64,000 bases of DNA, from assembly GCF_003815775.1 (NCBI RefSeq), contig NZ_CP033926.1, forward strand, positions 4,712,001 to 4,776,000, given 5' to 3'. Shown here one piece after another: positions 52,179 through 61,755 of the stretch. The stretch's first letter is position 1, and each line of letters begins with the position of its first letter. The translations under genes and the position numbers were made by a program. The notes under the pieces were generated by a model. The model was not told the DNA's origin. It did no database searches and worked only from the letters and a program-made list of their open reading frames with translations. This stretch comes from Chryseobacterium joostei (GTDB taxonomy: Bacteria > Bacteroidota > Bacteroidia > Flavobacteriales > Weeksellaceae).

Positions 52179-52196
52179 CACCATATTTTTACAGTT

Positions 52197-53105
52197 ATGG
52201 TAAATTTTGTTCTGATTGCAGTGTGCATTATTGCAGGAATGGTATTCAAAGCAACAAAATCTATCCACCCGGATGCCCATAAGGGGATCAATACCTGGAT
52301 TCTTTATCTTGCTCTACCCGCAGTTTCTTTTAAATATCTGCCAAAAGTACAATGGACAACGGAGATGCTTTTTCCGATTGCAGCCACTTTTTTAATCTCT
52401 GTATTTTGCTTCATCTATATGATGTTTTATAGTAAAAGCCGGGGCTATTCAAGGCGCTCCAGAAGTACCTTGGAGCTGGCGAGTGGGTACAGTAATACGT
52501 CATTCATCGGTTTTCCCCTGATTAGCGCCTTTTATGGAGAGGGTTTGTTAAGCATCGCTATTATCTGTGACCAAACCATGTTCTTTGCCCTTTCAACATT
52601 AGGAATTATTGCCGCTGTAAAAGGTGGAAGTAAGTCCGGAAAAGTAAGTGCAATATTTATTCTTAAACGCCTGATCACATTTCCACCGTTAATTGGATGT
52701 ATCTCGGCATTGGTGTTATCTCAATTCATAGATTTCACTATTGCAGAGCCATTTTTTGATAAACTTGCAGCCACAGTAAGTCCGTTGGCATTATTTTCAG
52801 TAGGATTACAATTGAAGTTTAACGGCTGGAAAAAACTCATTCCGCAAATGTCTGCTTCCATGCTTTATAAATTGATTTTGGCACCGGCAATTGTCTTAGG
52901 AATGGCATTATTATTCGGAATAAAAGGAGATGTCGCAAAAATTACCGTGTTTGAAGCAGCAATGCCTACGTTAGTCACTTCAAGTATCATTGCAGAACAG
53001 TTCAGATTAAATACAAAGCTGACCAATCTTATCATCGGAGTCAGTATTATTGTTGGATTTTTTACCTCTGCCATGTGGTATGAAATTACTGAACTGCTTT
53101 TTTAA
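52197..53105 (+). CDS. AEC (auxin efflux carrier) family transporter
   Basis: A 302-residue protein with about ten membrane helices. Typical family features are the first-repeat LYLALPAVSFKYLPK, the ELASGYSNTSFIGFPLISAFYG segment (conserved Asn and GFP) and the second-repeat FEAAMPTLVTSSIIAEQF (motifs in order). Bacterial members move malate, malonate or other carboxylates; the substrate is not determinable. ATG 52197 is used since the -7 box overlaps the only upstream alternative. Confidence 0.92.
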   Translation: MVNFVLIAVCIIAGMVFKATKSIHPDAHKGINTWILYLALPAVSFKYLPKVQWTTEMLFPIAATFLISVFCFIYMMFYSKSRGYSRRSRSTLELASGYSNTSFIGFPLISAFYGEGLLSIAIICDQTMFFALSTLGIIAAVKGGSKSGKVSAIFILKRLITFPPLIGCISALVLSQFIDFTIAEPFFDKLAATVSPLALFSVGLQLKFNGWKKLIPQMSASMLYKLILAPAIVLGMALLFGIKGDVAKITVFEAAMPTLVTSSIIAEQFRLNTKLTNLIIGVSIIVGFFTSAMWYEITELLF

Positions 53106-53219
53106 CTTCTCATGGCTAGTACCAGAAGTTTAAACAGACATTTTTTATGACACGAAAGAATTTCATCAAAGTTGCAGTTCTCTCAAGAAAAAATTAATTT
53201 TACACCTTAAATATTTCCC

Positions 53220-55667
53220 TTGCAATACACTCAGATTGTTTTACCGCTGAATTTAAAAGGATCCTTTACTTACAGGGTTCCGGAAGAATTAATGTCTGAA
53301 ATTCAGTTAGGAATGCGGGTTTTAGTGCCGTTTGGAGGTAAAAAGATCTATACGGGAATTGTTTTCGAGCTTCATGATCTTGCGCCGGAGAACTTTGTGG
53401 CGAAAGACGTTATCAGTATTTTGGATGATAAACCAATACTTCCCGAAGAGCAGATCAGCTTCTGGAACTGGCTTTCCGAGTATTATCTATGTAATCTTGG
53501 GGAAATTTACAGATTTGCTTTTCCATCTTCTCTGAAACTTGAAAGTGAAACCTATTTAAAATTAAAGCCTGGAGTTGTTGTTGACTTTGAAAACCTTGAT
53601 GTCAATGAAATGTATCTGGTTCAGGCGTTGGAAGTAAGACAGCTGGTGAATCTCACAGATATCGAGGCATTTATTCCTAAGAAAGAAATTATTAAAACCA
53701 TCAATTCACTTATTGATCTGCAGTATATTGAGATCGACGAGAAAATTGCTGAAAAGTATAAGGCAAAAGAAGTTGCCTATGTGAAAGTTAACGGAGATGT
53801 TCTGAACAATCAGAACCTTACGGAAATTCTTTTAAAACTAAATAAAGCCCCCAAGCAGAAAGAATTGTTTCTTCTTATTTTGGAAAAACAAACTGAAAAG
53901 CCTGATCTTCATATTAAAAAGGCGGAGCTGTTTGAAGACGGTTACTTCGGAAGTTCCCATTTCAAGGCATTGGCAGACAAAGGTCTTGTAGAGGAATATC
54001 ATATGCAGAAAGACAGGATTGAAAGCTATGATGGAGAAATTGAAGAGCTTGAGGAACTTTCTGAACAACAGAAAATAGCAAAATCCGAAATTGATGAAGC
54101 CTTTGAAGAAAAAAAGAATGTTTTACTTCATGGAGTAACATCATCCGGAAAAACCCATATTTATTTAGAGAAAATAGAGGAATGCGTTAGAAACGGACAA
54201 AATGTTCTGTTTCTGCTTCCTGAAATTTCGTTAACCAAGCAAATTACCCAAAGATTAGAAAAAAAATATGGCAGGCAATTAGGTTTCTATCATCAAAAAT
54301 TAACTGATTTTGAAAGGGTAGAAGTATGGAGAAGAGTTAAGCAGAATGACATTCGTATCCTTGTAGGAACTAGAAATGCCCTATTCTTACCCTACCAGAA
54401 TCTTGGCTTGATCGTAGTGGATGAAGAACATGATTCTGCCTATAAGCCAAGAGAAGTTTCCCCGTATTTTAATGCGAAGGATGCTGCTTTGGTTTTGGGA
54501 GGTTTATATGAAGCGGGAGTGATTCTCGGATCTGCAACCCCATCCGTTGAAAGCTATTACAGAGCCAGAAAAGATAAGATGAAATACATCTTTCTGGATG
54601 CAAGGTTCGGGAATGTTAATCTGCCGGAATATGAACTTATCAATTTCAAGGAAGCTCAGGAATCCAAGAAAGTGTCCGGAAATTTTTCCTTAAGACTGAT
54701 TGATGAGATTAAGAAAACGGTTGATGAAAAAAATCAGGCAATCGTTCTTCATAACAGACGGGGCTATGCTAACGTTGTTGAGTGTGAAACATGTGGCTAC
54801 GTTAATTATTGCTCCAATTGTGATGTGGTAATGACCTATCACAAGGCTGCCAATGAAATGAAATGCCATTACTGTGGGCAAAGAGCCTCAAAACCAAAAA
54901 CCTGCCCGAAGTGTAATTCTGAAAAACTAAATGAAAGAGGTGTTGGTGTAGAGCAGATTCATGAGGAGGTTTCCAAAATATTTCCTGAAAATGAAGTGGA
55001 TAGGATGGATGTAGACTCCATGCGTAAGAAATTTGCCTACGAAAAGCTGTATGAAAAGATTGAGGATGGAGAAACGGATATTGTGGTGGGTACACAGATG
55101 ATTTCCAAAGGGCTGGATTTTGACCATATAGAATTGGTAGCCATTCCTAAGGCTGATTCCTTATTATATGTACAGGATTTCAGAGCCGAGGAAAGAGCGT
55201 ATCAATTAATAACACAGGTTTCCGGAAGAGCCGGGAGGGTTTCCGGAAAAGGAAGAATCCTGATTCAGACCTATAATCCTGATCATTCTGTATTTCAGCT
55301 GATCAAAATGAATAACCCTGCGAAGATCTATAAGTATATCCTAACAGAACGCCAGAAATTTAATTATCCGCCGTTTACCAAGTTAATTATGATTGAACTG
55401 AAGCACAGAAGAGATGATAAAGTAGACCGTGCTTCTCAGTTTTTAGGCTCAATTCTTCGAAAATATCTTCCTGAGGATTGTATTTTAGGTCCGGAAAGGG
55501 CACAAATTGCAAGGCTTAATAATTTATATCAATTCCAAATTCTATTAAAATTACCCCGTGGGAAAAACTATGAGAGGTTTAAAGGATTGGTTTTAATAAG
55601 TTTGAAGGAATTCGATGAAATCACTGCTTATCAAAGCATTAAAAAAGACGTTTTTGTTGATTTTTAA
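53220..55667 (+). CDS. priA: Primosomal protein N' (replication restart helicase PriA)
   Basis: An 815-residue protein. The N-terminal 3'-end-binding domain (VLPLNLKGSFTYRVPEEL, RVLVPFGGKKIYTGIV) is followed by the helicase core: Walker A GVTSSGKT (305-312), DEEH, and GSATPS. A zinc-binding insert of eight cysteines begins at Cys522 (CETCGYVNYCSNC...CHYCG...CPKCN). Then GTQMISKGLDF and the QVSGRAGR motif. PriA reloads DnaB at stalled forks. The N-terminus fits the family only if TTG 53220 is the start, as there is no ATG until residue 25. Single gene. Confidence 0.95.
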   Translation: MQYTQIVLPLNLKGSFTYRVPEELMSEIQLGMRVLVPFGGKKIYTGIVFELHDLAPENFVAKDVISILDDKPILPEEQISFWNWLSEYYLCNLGEIYRFAFPSSLKLESETYLKLKPGVVVDFENLDVNEMYLVQALEVRQLVNLTDIEAFIPKKEIIKTINSLIDLQYIEIDEKIAEKYKAKEVAYVKVNGDVLNNQNLTEILLKLNKAPKQKELFLLILEKQTEKPDLHIKKAELFEDGYFGSSHFKALADKGLVEEYHMQKDRIESYDGEIEELEELSEQQKIAKSEIDEAFEEKKNVLLHGVTSSGKTHIYLEKIEECVRNGQNVLFLLPEISLTKQITQRLEKKYGRQLGFYHQKLTDFERVEVWRRVKQNDIRILVGTRNALFLPYQNLGLIVVDEEHDSAYKPREVSPYFNAKDAALVLGGLYEAGVILGSATPSVESYYRARKDKMKYIFLDARFGNVNLPEYELINFKEAQESKKVSGNFSLRLIDEIKKTVDEKNQAIVLHNRRGYANVVECETCGYVNYCSNCDVVMTYHKAANEMKCHYCGQRASKPKTCPKCNSEKLNERGVGVEQIHEEVSKIFPENEVDRMDVDSMRKKFAYEKLYEKIEDGETDIVVGTQMISKGLDFDHIELVAIPKADSLLYVQDFRAEERAYQLITQVSGRAGRVSGKGRILIQTYNPDHSVFQLIKMNNPAKIYKYILTERQKFNYPPFTKLIMIELKHRRDDKVDRASQFLGSILRKYLPEDCILGPERAQIARLNNLYQFQILLKLPRGKNYERFKGLVLISLKEFDEITAYQSIKKDVFVDF

Positions 55668-55827
55668 CAATTTTTAACAAACTTTACACTCTTTTATAAG
55701 ACGGCTATGGTCCGTTATATAACAATAATTTCTACTTTTGGACGTTGATTAAGTGTTTGGCTCTTTAATTGAATGATTTAACTTATCATTTTTTATAGCG
55801 TCAAACTATAGAACAAAAAGAAGATAG

Positions 55828-57297
55828 ATGGTAAATTTCAGAAAATATATTTCAAGCGCAGCGGTATTGGCTTCTGGTTTTTTCATGGCTCAATCTACCG
55901 TTTCTACTGTTCTTTACTCCCAAAATTATGACAATCAGAAAAGCAGCTTAAATCTGCCCTCACCTGTCAGTACGATGGTGGAGAAGACTGTGTTGTCTGC
56001 TAAAGAACTTGTAGATATTAATGTAAACACAATGATGGCGGATCCCGTGCTGAAAAATGCAACATGGGGATTCGTAGTGTATGACCCGAAAACGAAGAAA
56101 GTAATTTCTTCGTACAATGAGAATACTCCGTTGGTTCCGGCTTCTACTACAAAGCTTTTAACTACAGAAACAGCTTTAAACCTTTTAGGTGAAAACTATC
56201 GCTGGATGACTCAGCTGGAGTATTCAGGAACTGTTGATGAGAATGGAGTTTTAAATGGAAATCTTTATGTGGTAGGAAGCGGTGATCCGTCTCTAGGAAC
56301 AAATAAGGCTGGAGCAGGATCTTACAGAGACATTATCTCAGATTTCATAGGTGGGGTTTCACGTGAGGGAATCAAAAAGGTAAATGGTGATATTATTATT
56401 CAGACAGCGCTTTTCAAAGGCAATATTTCAATGCTTCCGGAAAATGTTGTATGGCTAGAAAACAATAATTACTATCTGCCTGCAGGGACAACCCGAGGAA
56501 TTAACCCGGCTAATGAAAAACTGATCGTAAAGAAAGGAGGTTTCTCTACAGACAAGAAATTCTTCTATGTTTCACCATATGCCCATCAGATGGTTTATGC
56601 TGAAAAGTATGAAGGAGATGGTATTTTAACCACAAAAATTCCTGATGCACCGGCTTATCTGGCTAATTCATTCAGAACAACACTGGTGAAAAGCGGAATT
56701 CCTGTTACCGGAAAAGTAACTCCTAAAATGACAGACGCTGCACCTGAGAGCAGAAAAATGATCTCAGCTTACAAGTCTCCAACCTTAAGTGATATTGTAT
56801 ACTATACTAACCAGCATAGTGATAATTCATTGGCGGAAGCTTTATTAAGAACAGTAGGATTCCAAAAAATGGGAGATCAGACCTCAGAATCAGGTAGAAT
56901 TGTAGTGACAGATCATTTAAAAGATGCCGGTTTTGATATGATTGGATTGAATTATATGGATGGAAGCGGGCTTTCAAGAAGTAATAATGTAACTCCGATT
57001 TCTCAGGTTAAATTCTTGACTTCTTTGATGAATGAGAAATATTACAGATCATATTTAACTTCTCTTCCAATTGGCGGACAATCCGGAACATTGAAAAGAA
57101 TGTTTATTGGAGAGGGGAACGGACAGATTTTTGCTAAAACAGGAACTTTAAATAAAGTAAAAACATTAGCAGGATATTTGAAAACCAATTCCGGGAAAAC
57201 ATTAGTATTTTCTTTAATGGTAAATAACTATTCAGGATCGGTGGATATGGTGAAGAAAAGAATGGAGAAAATTCTGGAACCGGCTCTGGAACTGTAA
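55828..57297 (+). CDS. dacB: D-alanyl-D-alanine carboxypeptidase/endopeptidase (PBP4, S13 family)
   Basis: A 489-residue exported penicillin-binding protein. A signal peptide (about residues 1-22, ending FFMAQ) is followed by the S13 domain with all three active-site motifs: STTK (Ser106-Lys109), SDN (Ser331) and KTG (Lys437). The large insert between the first and second motifs is typical of PBP4 (class C low-mass PBP). It trims or cuts peptide cross-links of peptidoglycan in the periplasm. Length matches the family. Single gene with a hairpin terminator. Confidence 0.95.
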   Translation: MVNFRKYISSAAVLASGFFMAQSTVSTVLYSQNYDNQKSSLNLPSPVSTMVEKTVLSAKELVDINVNTMMADPVLKNATWGFVVYDPKTKKVISSYNENTPLVPASTTKLLTTETALNLLGENYRWMTQLEYSGTVDENGVLNGNLYVVGSGDPSLGTNKAGAGSYRDIISDFIGGVSREGIKKVNGDIIIQTALFKGNISMLPENVVWLENNNYYLPAGTTRGINPANEKLIVKKGGFSTDKKFFYVSPYAHQMVYAEKYEGDGILTTKIPDAPAYLANSFRTTLVKSGIPVTGKVTPKMTDAAPESRKMISAYKSPTLSDIVYYTNQHSDNSLAEALLRTVGFQKMGDQTSESGRIVVTDHLKDAGFDMIGLNYMDGSGLSRSNNVTPISQVKFLTSLMNEKYYRSYLTSLPIGGQSGTLKRMFIGEGNGQIFAKTGTLNKVKTLAGYLKTNSGKTLVFSLMVNNYSGSVDMVKKRMEKILEPALEL

Positions 57298-57325
57298 AGA
57301 GTATTTATTTTGTATATTATAAAGG

Positions 57326-57357
57326 CCTTTTAATCAATGATTAAAAGGTTTTTTTTA
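57326..57357 (+). terminator. Terminator of dacB
   Basis: CCTTTTAA pairs with TTAAAAGG over a seven-base loop, followed by eight T residues. It covers the ATG at 57337, which is why that codon is rejected as start of the next gene. Confidence 0.85.
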
Positions 57358-57384
57358 TATTTGAATTCTATAATATTTTCATCT

Positions 57385-59316
57385 ATGAAAAAAGTTTACC
57401 TCCTGATGTTGGGTTTTCTGGTATCTCAACAGTTTTATGCACAAACGCAGGACCAGAATATCGAAATGAAAGGATTGATTAAAAAGGAAAAGAAATCCTT
57501 TGCCAACAGAATGGTTGCAGGTAATGTCAATCCGAATACACTCAACTATGATCTTAGGTATCAAAGAATGGATGTTACTTTAAATCCAACCGTTAAAAAT
57601 ATTTCCGGTTCAGTAACGTCTCACTTTAAGCCTAATCAGAATATGGGAAGTATTTATTTTGACCTTACCAATCTGTTATCAGTTTCCCAGGTACAATATC
57701 ATGGAAACAGTATTCCTTTTCAGCAGCTTCCTAGCAAAGAAATTAAAATAGATTTTCCGGCTTCCATTGCAGCCAATACATTAGATTCTTTAACTATTCA
57801 TTATTCCGGAACTCCAGATCCGTATTACAATACTGTGATGACGGGAACTCAGGGAGGGACTCCTGTTTTTTCTACCTTAAATGAGCCTTATGGGGCACAG
57901 GATTGGTTTCCTACCAAACAAAGTCTGAATGATAAGATTGAAAGAGTTGATTTTAAAATTACAACCCCATCACAATACAATGTCGCAGCAAACGGTAAAT
58001 TGATGTCTGAAACAAATCTTCCTGCAACTTCGCAGAAGCTTACTTTCTGGAGAACAATGTATCCTACTCCTGCTTATCTTATTGCGCTTGGAATCACCAA
58101 CTATACAAAGCTAAACAGCACCATCGGAAACCCGCCATTTCCGTTTGTGAACTATGTTTATCCCGCAACAGCAGCGAACTCTACACTGGTATCCAATATT
58201 GAATGGACGAAGCAGGTTATGAACACCTATGAGACTTATTTTGGACCTTATCCTTTCCGTGATGAAAAATATGGACATATGGAATACCTTAATGGAGGAG
58301 GAATGGAGCATCAAACGATGTCTTCTATGAGTGGTTGGGGTAAAAGTCTTATTGCTCATGAGCTTGCCCACCAATGGTTTGGAGATAAAGTAACCTGTGG
58401 TGCATGGAATGACATCTGGTTGAATGAGGGTTTTGCAACCTTTGGAGAGCATGTAACCAATGAAAAATTGCTAATGACTAACACCGAATTTATGAGCTAT
58501 TTGGCCAATCAAACCAGCTATATTACAGGAACATCGGGAGGAACTGTATATGTTCCTGATGCGAGCCTTACCAATGTCAACAGAATTTTCGACAGCAGGC
58601 TTTCTTATGCCAAAGGAGGTTATGTTTTAAGAATGTTGAAATGGATTTTGGGGGACACAGCTTTTTATCAGGCTATTAAAGATTATCACGGAAGACCGGC
58701 TTTGGCTTATAATTATGTACGAACTTCAGACTTTAGTGCATCGCTGCTTCAGTCTACGGGAAAGGACTTTACAGAGTTTTTTAATGACTGGGTGTATGGT
58801 GAGGGATATCCTACTTACAACATAAAATGGAGACAACTGGGCAATCAAGTCCTGTTTAACGTTTCCCAAACGCAAAGTATGCCATCTGTAAGCTTTTTTG
58901 AGCTACCTTTACCCATTAAAGTGAATGGAACAGGAGGGCAAACAGCTTATTTGGTGCTGAATAATACCTCGAACAATCAAAATTTTACAGAAGCAGTCAC
59001 TTTCCCGATTGCGAGTATTCAGTTTAACTATGAATATCAGATCCTGCAAAAAAACTCAACAGTAGTTCAGGATGCTAATCTGAGTGTTTCTTCAGTAGAG
59101 AAAGAAAAATTTGGTTTATATCCTAACCCCGCAAAAAATGAACTTTACCTTAATGGGGTTGATAAAGCAGCGGATTACACTATTCATGCAATAGACGGAA
59201 AACTGGTTAGAAAAGACATTTATCAACCAGGTAAGACAATAGGAATTTCAGAATTGGTTCCGGGTACTTATATTTTCACGGTCAATGAAAAACATATTAA
59301 ATTTATTAAGCATTAA
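57385..59316 (+). CDS. Secreted M1 family aminopeptidase with T9SS tail
   Basis: A 643-residue exported peptidase. Signal peptide MKKVYLLMLGFLVSQQFYAQ, M1 N-terminal beta domain (about 50-245), an exopeptidase motif GGGMEH in place of GAMEN, and the zinc site HELAHQW (His325, His329) with Glu348 in NEGFATFGE, exactly HExxH-18-E. A C-terminal T9SS type A tail begins near FGLYPNPAKNELYL. Aminopeptidases of this kind feed peptides made by secreted endoproteases (two are encoded in this window) into uptake. ATG 57385 is chosen because the 57337 ATG lies inside the upstream terminator. Confidence 0.93.
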   Translation: MKKVYLLMLGFLVSQQFYAQTQDQNIEMKGLIKKEKKSFANRMVAGNVNPNTLNYDLRYQRMDVTLNPTVKNISGSVTSHFKPNQNMGSIYFDLTNLLSVSQVQYHGNSIPFQQLPSKEIKIDFPASIAANTLDSLTIHYSGTPDPYYNTVMTGTQGGTPVFSTLNEPYGAQDWFPTKQSLNDKIERVDFKITTPSQYNVAANGKLMSETNLPATSQKLTFWRTMYPTPAYLIALGITNYTKLNSTIGNPPFPFVNYVYPATAANSTLVSNIEWTKQVMNTYETYFGPYPFRDEKYGHMEYLNGGGMEHQTMSSMSGWGKSLIAHELAHQWFGDKVTCGAWNDIWLNEGFATFGEHVTNEKLLMTNTEFMSYLANQTSYITGTSGGTVYVPDASLTNVNRIFDSRLSYAKGGYVLRMLKWILGDTAFYQAIKDYHGRPALAYNYVRTSDFSASLLQSTGKDFTEFFNDWVYGEGYPTYNIKWRQLGNQVLFNVSQTQSMPSVSFFELPLPIKVNGTGGQTAYLVLNNTSNNQNFTEAVTFPIASIQFNYEYQILQKNSTVVQDANLSVSSVEKEKFGLYPNPAKNELYLNGVDKAADYTIHAIDGKLVRKDIYQPGKTIGISELVPGTYIFTVNEKHIKFIKH

Positions 59317-59338
59317 AATATATTTAATATGATCATAT

Positions 59339-59372
59339 AAAAGAAGCTTTCAAATTTGAAAGCTTCTTTGTT
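59339..59372. terminator. Bidirectional terminator overlapping the end of the cupin gene
   Basis: AAAGAAGCTTTCAAA is followed directly by its exact complement TTTGAAAGCTTCTTT, a 30-base perfect palindrome. The stop codon and last codons of the minus-strand cupin gene lie in it. Confidence 0.85.
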
Positions 59373-60228
59373 TTCTGGCAGCTCTTGCCCCTCTTTCTCT
59401 GGCGATTTTTACTTTATATCTGAACCATTTTTCCTTAAAGACATAGCGCATGGCATTATCGAAATTCCTTATAATAACTAAATTTTTAAATCCATTCCAT
59501 TTTTCAATAAAACTTGAGGGAAGTGCCCGGACAGATATGGAGTAGCCTCCGGTTTCATACTGTATGTAATGCCACCATCCGGCGGGAATGTAAAGGGTTT
59601 CACCAGGTTGAAGAATAGCTTCATAGCCATCTAAGTATAGGAGACCCGGATACTTCCTGAAGTCAGGATTTTTAATAGGAGTCAAACTATGGAAGTTATA
59701 AGGCAGTTTGTACATAAAACTAGATTGTTCACGGGGAAACAGCCATACTTTTTTTATTCCTTGAAATTGAGTGATAAAAACATGGGACATATCGATGTCA
59801 ATATGATTTCGGGTGGCAGAACCTTGTCCGCCAAAGAACATAAAGGGAAGCCATTTCAATATTTTACCATTGGTAACATCATTGTAAACAATATCATTTT
59901 TAAGTTCTGGTTTAATGCTTAATAAATTAAATAAAAAAAGACGGTGTTCAGTGGGAGTAGAATCTATCAAATCCAGATATTCCGAAAAAGAAGTCTGCAT
60001 AATGGGCTCACTTGCTACTCTGTCCATGGAATCCATTTCACTGCCGTAAATATCTACCTGATGATTTCCTGCTATTTCTTTAAAATATTCATAATTCCAC
60101 TTTTTAAAGGCCGGACTTTCGGGATCTACAAAATCTTCAAGAATAACAGGAACCTTGGGCTTCATATATTCATTTATAAAGGTTCTTGAAACTATTTTCT
60201 TTATTTTCTGTACCGGAATCAATCGCAT
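59350..60228 (-). CDS. Cupin-like (JmjC-type, Cupin_8) protein
   Basis: A 292-residue cytoplasmic protein with the cupin/JmjC fold: FVDPESPAFKKWNYEYFKE near the N-terminus, the metal motif RNHIDIDMSHVFITQFQGIKKVWLFP (HxD), and LYIPAGWWHYIQYETGGYSISV (second His). This pattern is that of Fe(II)/2-oxoglutarate hydroxylases such as FIH-like and peptide hydroxylases. Which protein or small molecule is hydroxylated cannot be told. It is a single gene divergent from kbl. Confidence 0.88.
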   Translation of the reverse strand: MRLIPVQKIKKIVSRTFINEYMKPKVPVILEDFVDPESPAFKKWNYEYFKEIAGNHQVDIYGSEMDSMDRVASEPIMQTSFSEYLDLIDSTPTEHRLFLFNLLSIKPELKNDIVYNDVTNGKILKWLPFMFFGGQGSATRNHIDIDMSHVFITQFQGIKKVWLFPREQSSFMYKLPYNFHSLTPIKNPDFRKYPGLLYLDGYEAILQPGETLYIPAGWWHYIQYETGGYSISVRALPSSFIEKWNGFKNLVIIRNFDNAMRYVFKEKWFRYKVKIARERGARAARKQRSFQI

Positions 60229-60356
60229 ATTCTGAATTTTAAAACAAATATAATTATTATCCTACTAATTTTGTAGACTAATTATGTTAAAAACTCACTC
60301 TTGAATCAAATTTTAGAATTAAGCCTATAAAAGGTTTTATTTTACTGCCTTTTTAG

Positions 60357-60364
60357 TAAATTAG
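60357..60364 (+). promoter_or_regulatory. Possible -7 box of kbl
   Basis: TAAATTAG differs from TAnnTTTG at one base and ends 22 bases before the ATG. Confidence 0.3.
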
Positions 60365-60386
60365 CACATCTAAAAAATTACTAAAA

Positions 60387-61583
60387 ATGATTTCTGAAAA
60401 ATACCTACAACATTTACAGAACGAACTTCAAAATATTGAAAATGATGGACTTTTCAAAAAAGAAAGAATCATCACTTCTCAACAAAGTGCAGAAATTGAA
60501 GCTAACGGTAAAAAGCTTTTGAACTTTTGTGCTAATAATTATTTAGGGTTATCCAATAATCCGGAGGTAATGAAAGCTTCTCAGGATATGATTGAATCCC
60601 ACGGATATGGAATGTCATCTGTACGTTTTATCTGTGGAACACAGGATATTCATAAGGAATTAGAGACAAAGATTGCAGACTTCCTTGGTCTTGAGGATAC
60701 GATTCTTTATGCTGCTGCATTTGATGCAAACGGTGGGGTTTTTGAACCATTGTTTACTGAAGAGGATGCGATTATTTCAGATGAACTGAACCATGCTTCC
60801 ATCATTGATGGGGTTCGTCTTTGTAAAGCTGCAAGATACCGTTACAAAAACAATAATATGGCTGATCTTGAGGCTCAATTGATTGCTGCTTCAGAAAAGA
60901 ATCACCGTTTCAAGATTATTGTTACTGACGGAGTTTTCTCAATGGATGGTATTGTTGCTGATCTTAAAGGTGTTTGTGATCTTGCAGATAAATATGATGC
61001 TTTGGTAATGGTGGATGATTCCCACGCAACCGGATTTATCGGAAAAACAGGTCGCGGAACTCATGAAGCTAACGAAGTAATGGGTAGAGTAGATATTATT
61101 ACATCTACATTAGGAAAAGCTCTTGGTGGTGCTTTAGGAGGATTTACCTCAGGTAAAAAAGAAATCATCGATATGTTGAGACAACGTTCTCGTCCTTACT
61201 TATTCTCCAACTCATTGGCTCCTGGGATTGTAGGTGCTGCTTTGAAAGTGTTGGACATGATTTCAGATGATACTTCATTACGTGATAAAGTCATGGAAAA
61301 TGCAGAATATTTCAGAACAGAGATGAAATCCAAAGGTTTTGATATCCCTGAAGGAGATGCTGCCATTGTTCCTGTAATGCTTTATGATGCACCACTTTCC
61401 CAGAAAATGGCAGAAAAATTGATGGATGAGGGAATCTATGTCATTGGATTCTTTTATCCTGTAGTACCAAAAGGAAAAGCAAGAATCAGAGTTCAATTAT
61501 CTGCGGCTCACACCAAGGAACATCTTGATAAGGCCATTGCTGCTTTTGAAAAGGTAGGAAAAGAATTGGGTGTGATCTCTTAA
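60387..61583 (+). CDS. kbl: Glycine C-acetyltransferase (2-amino-3-ketobutyrate CoA ligase)
   Basis: A 398-residue PLP enzyme of the alpha-oxoamine synthase family. The lysine that binds PLP is Lys244 in [13 protein letters not shown], the same number as in E. coli Kbl. Other blocks are [41 protein letters not shown], and [20 protein letters not shown] (ordered key pieces). It joins or splits glycine + acetyl-CoA and 2-amino-3-oxobutyrate in threonine breakdown. The usual partner tdh (threonine dehydrogenase) is not adjacent. Ends in an exceptional GC-rich hairpin. Confidence 0.96.
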   Translation: MISEKYLQHLQNELQNIENDGLFKKERIITSQQSAEIEANGKKLLNFCANNYLGLSNNPEVMKASQDMIESHGYGMSSVRFICGTQDIHKELETKIADFLGLEDTILYAAAFDANGGVFEPLFTEEDAIISDELNHASIIDGVRLCKAARYRYKNNNMADLEAQLIAASEKNHRFKIIVTDGVFSMDGIVADLKGVCDLADKYDALVMVDDSHATGFIGKTGRGTHEANEVMGRVDIITSTLGKALGGALGGFTSGKKEIIDMLRQRSRPYLFSNSLAPGIVGAALKVLDMISDDTSLRDKVMENAEYFRTEMKSKGFDIPEGDAAIVPVMLYDAPLSQKMAEKLMDEGIYVIGFFYPVVPKGKARIRVQLSAAHTKEHLDKAIAAFEKVGKELGVIS

Positions 61584-61616
61584 TTTTTGAGTTGAACACG
61601 ATCAATAAAATATAAT

Positions 61617-61660
61617 CTTCGGCTCGGGGCAGCAAAGCTGCCCCGAGCCGAAGTGTTTTC
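61617..61660 (+). terminator. Very strong GC-rich hairpin after kbl
   Basis: CTTCGGCTCGGGGCAGC (61617-61633) pairs perfectly over 17 bases with its complement (61637-61653) across an AAA loop. The T-tail is weak (GTGTTTTC). Such high GC is striking in this AT-rich region. Confidence 0.7.
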
Positions 61661-61730
61661 TATATAAATATGGTTTAATTATATTTTCCTGATCAAAAGA
61701 AAAATATTTTTAACAATTACATAATAAGCT

Positions 61731-61738
61731 TATCTTTG
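61731..61738 (+). promoter_or_regulatory. -7 box of hemJ
   Basis: TATCTTTG is an exact match, ending 17 bases before the ATG. No clear -33 TTG. Confidence 0.55.
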
Positions 61739-61755
61739 CTGTTAATTTTTTCTGA

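Noticed and set aside
57337..57384. ATG 57337 as start of the M1 peptidase
   Set aside because: This codon lies inside the dacB terminator; ATG 57385 gives a clean signal peptide.
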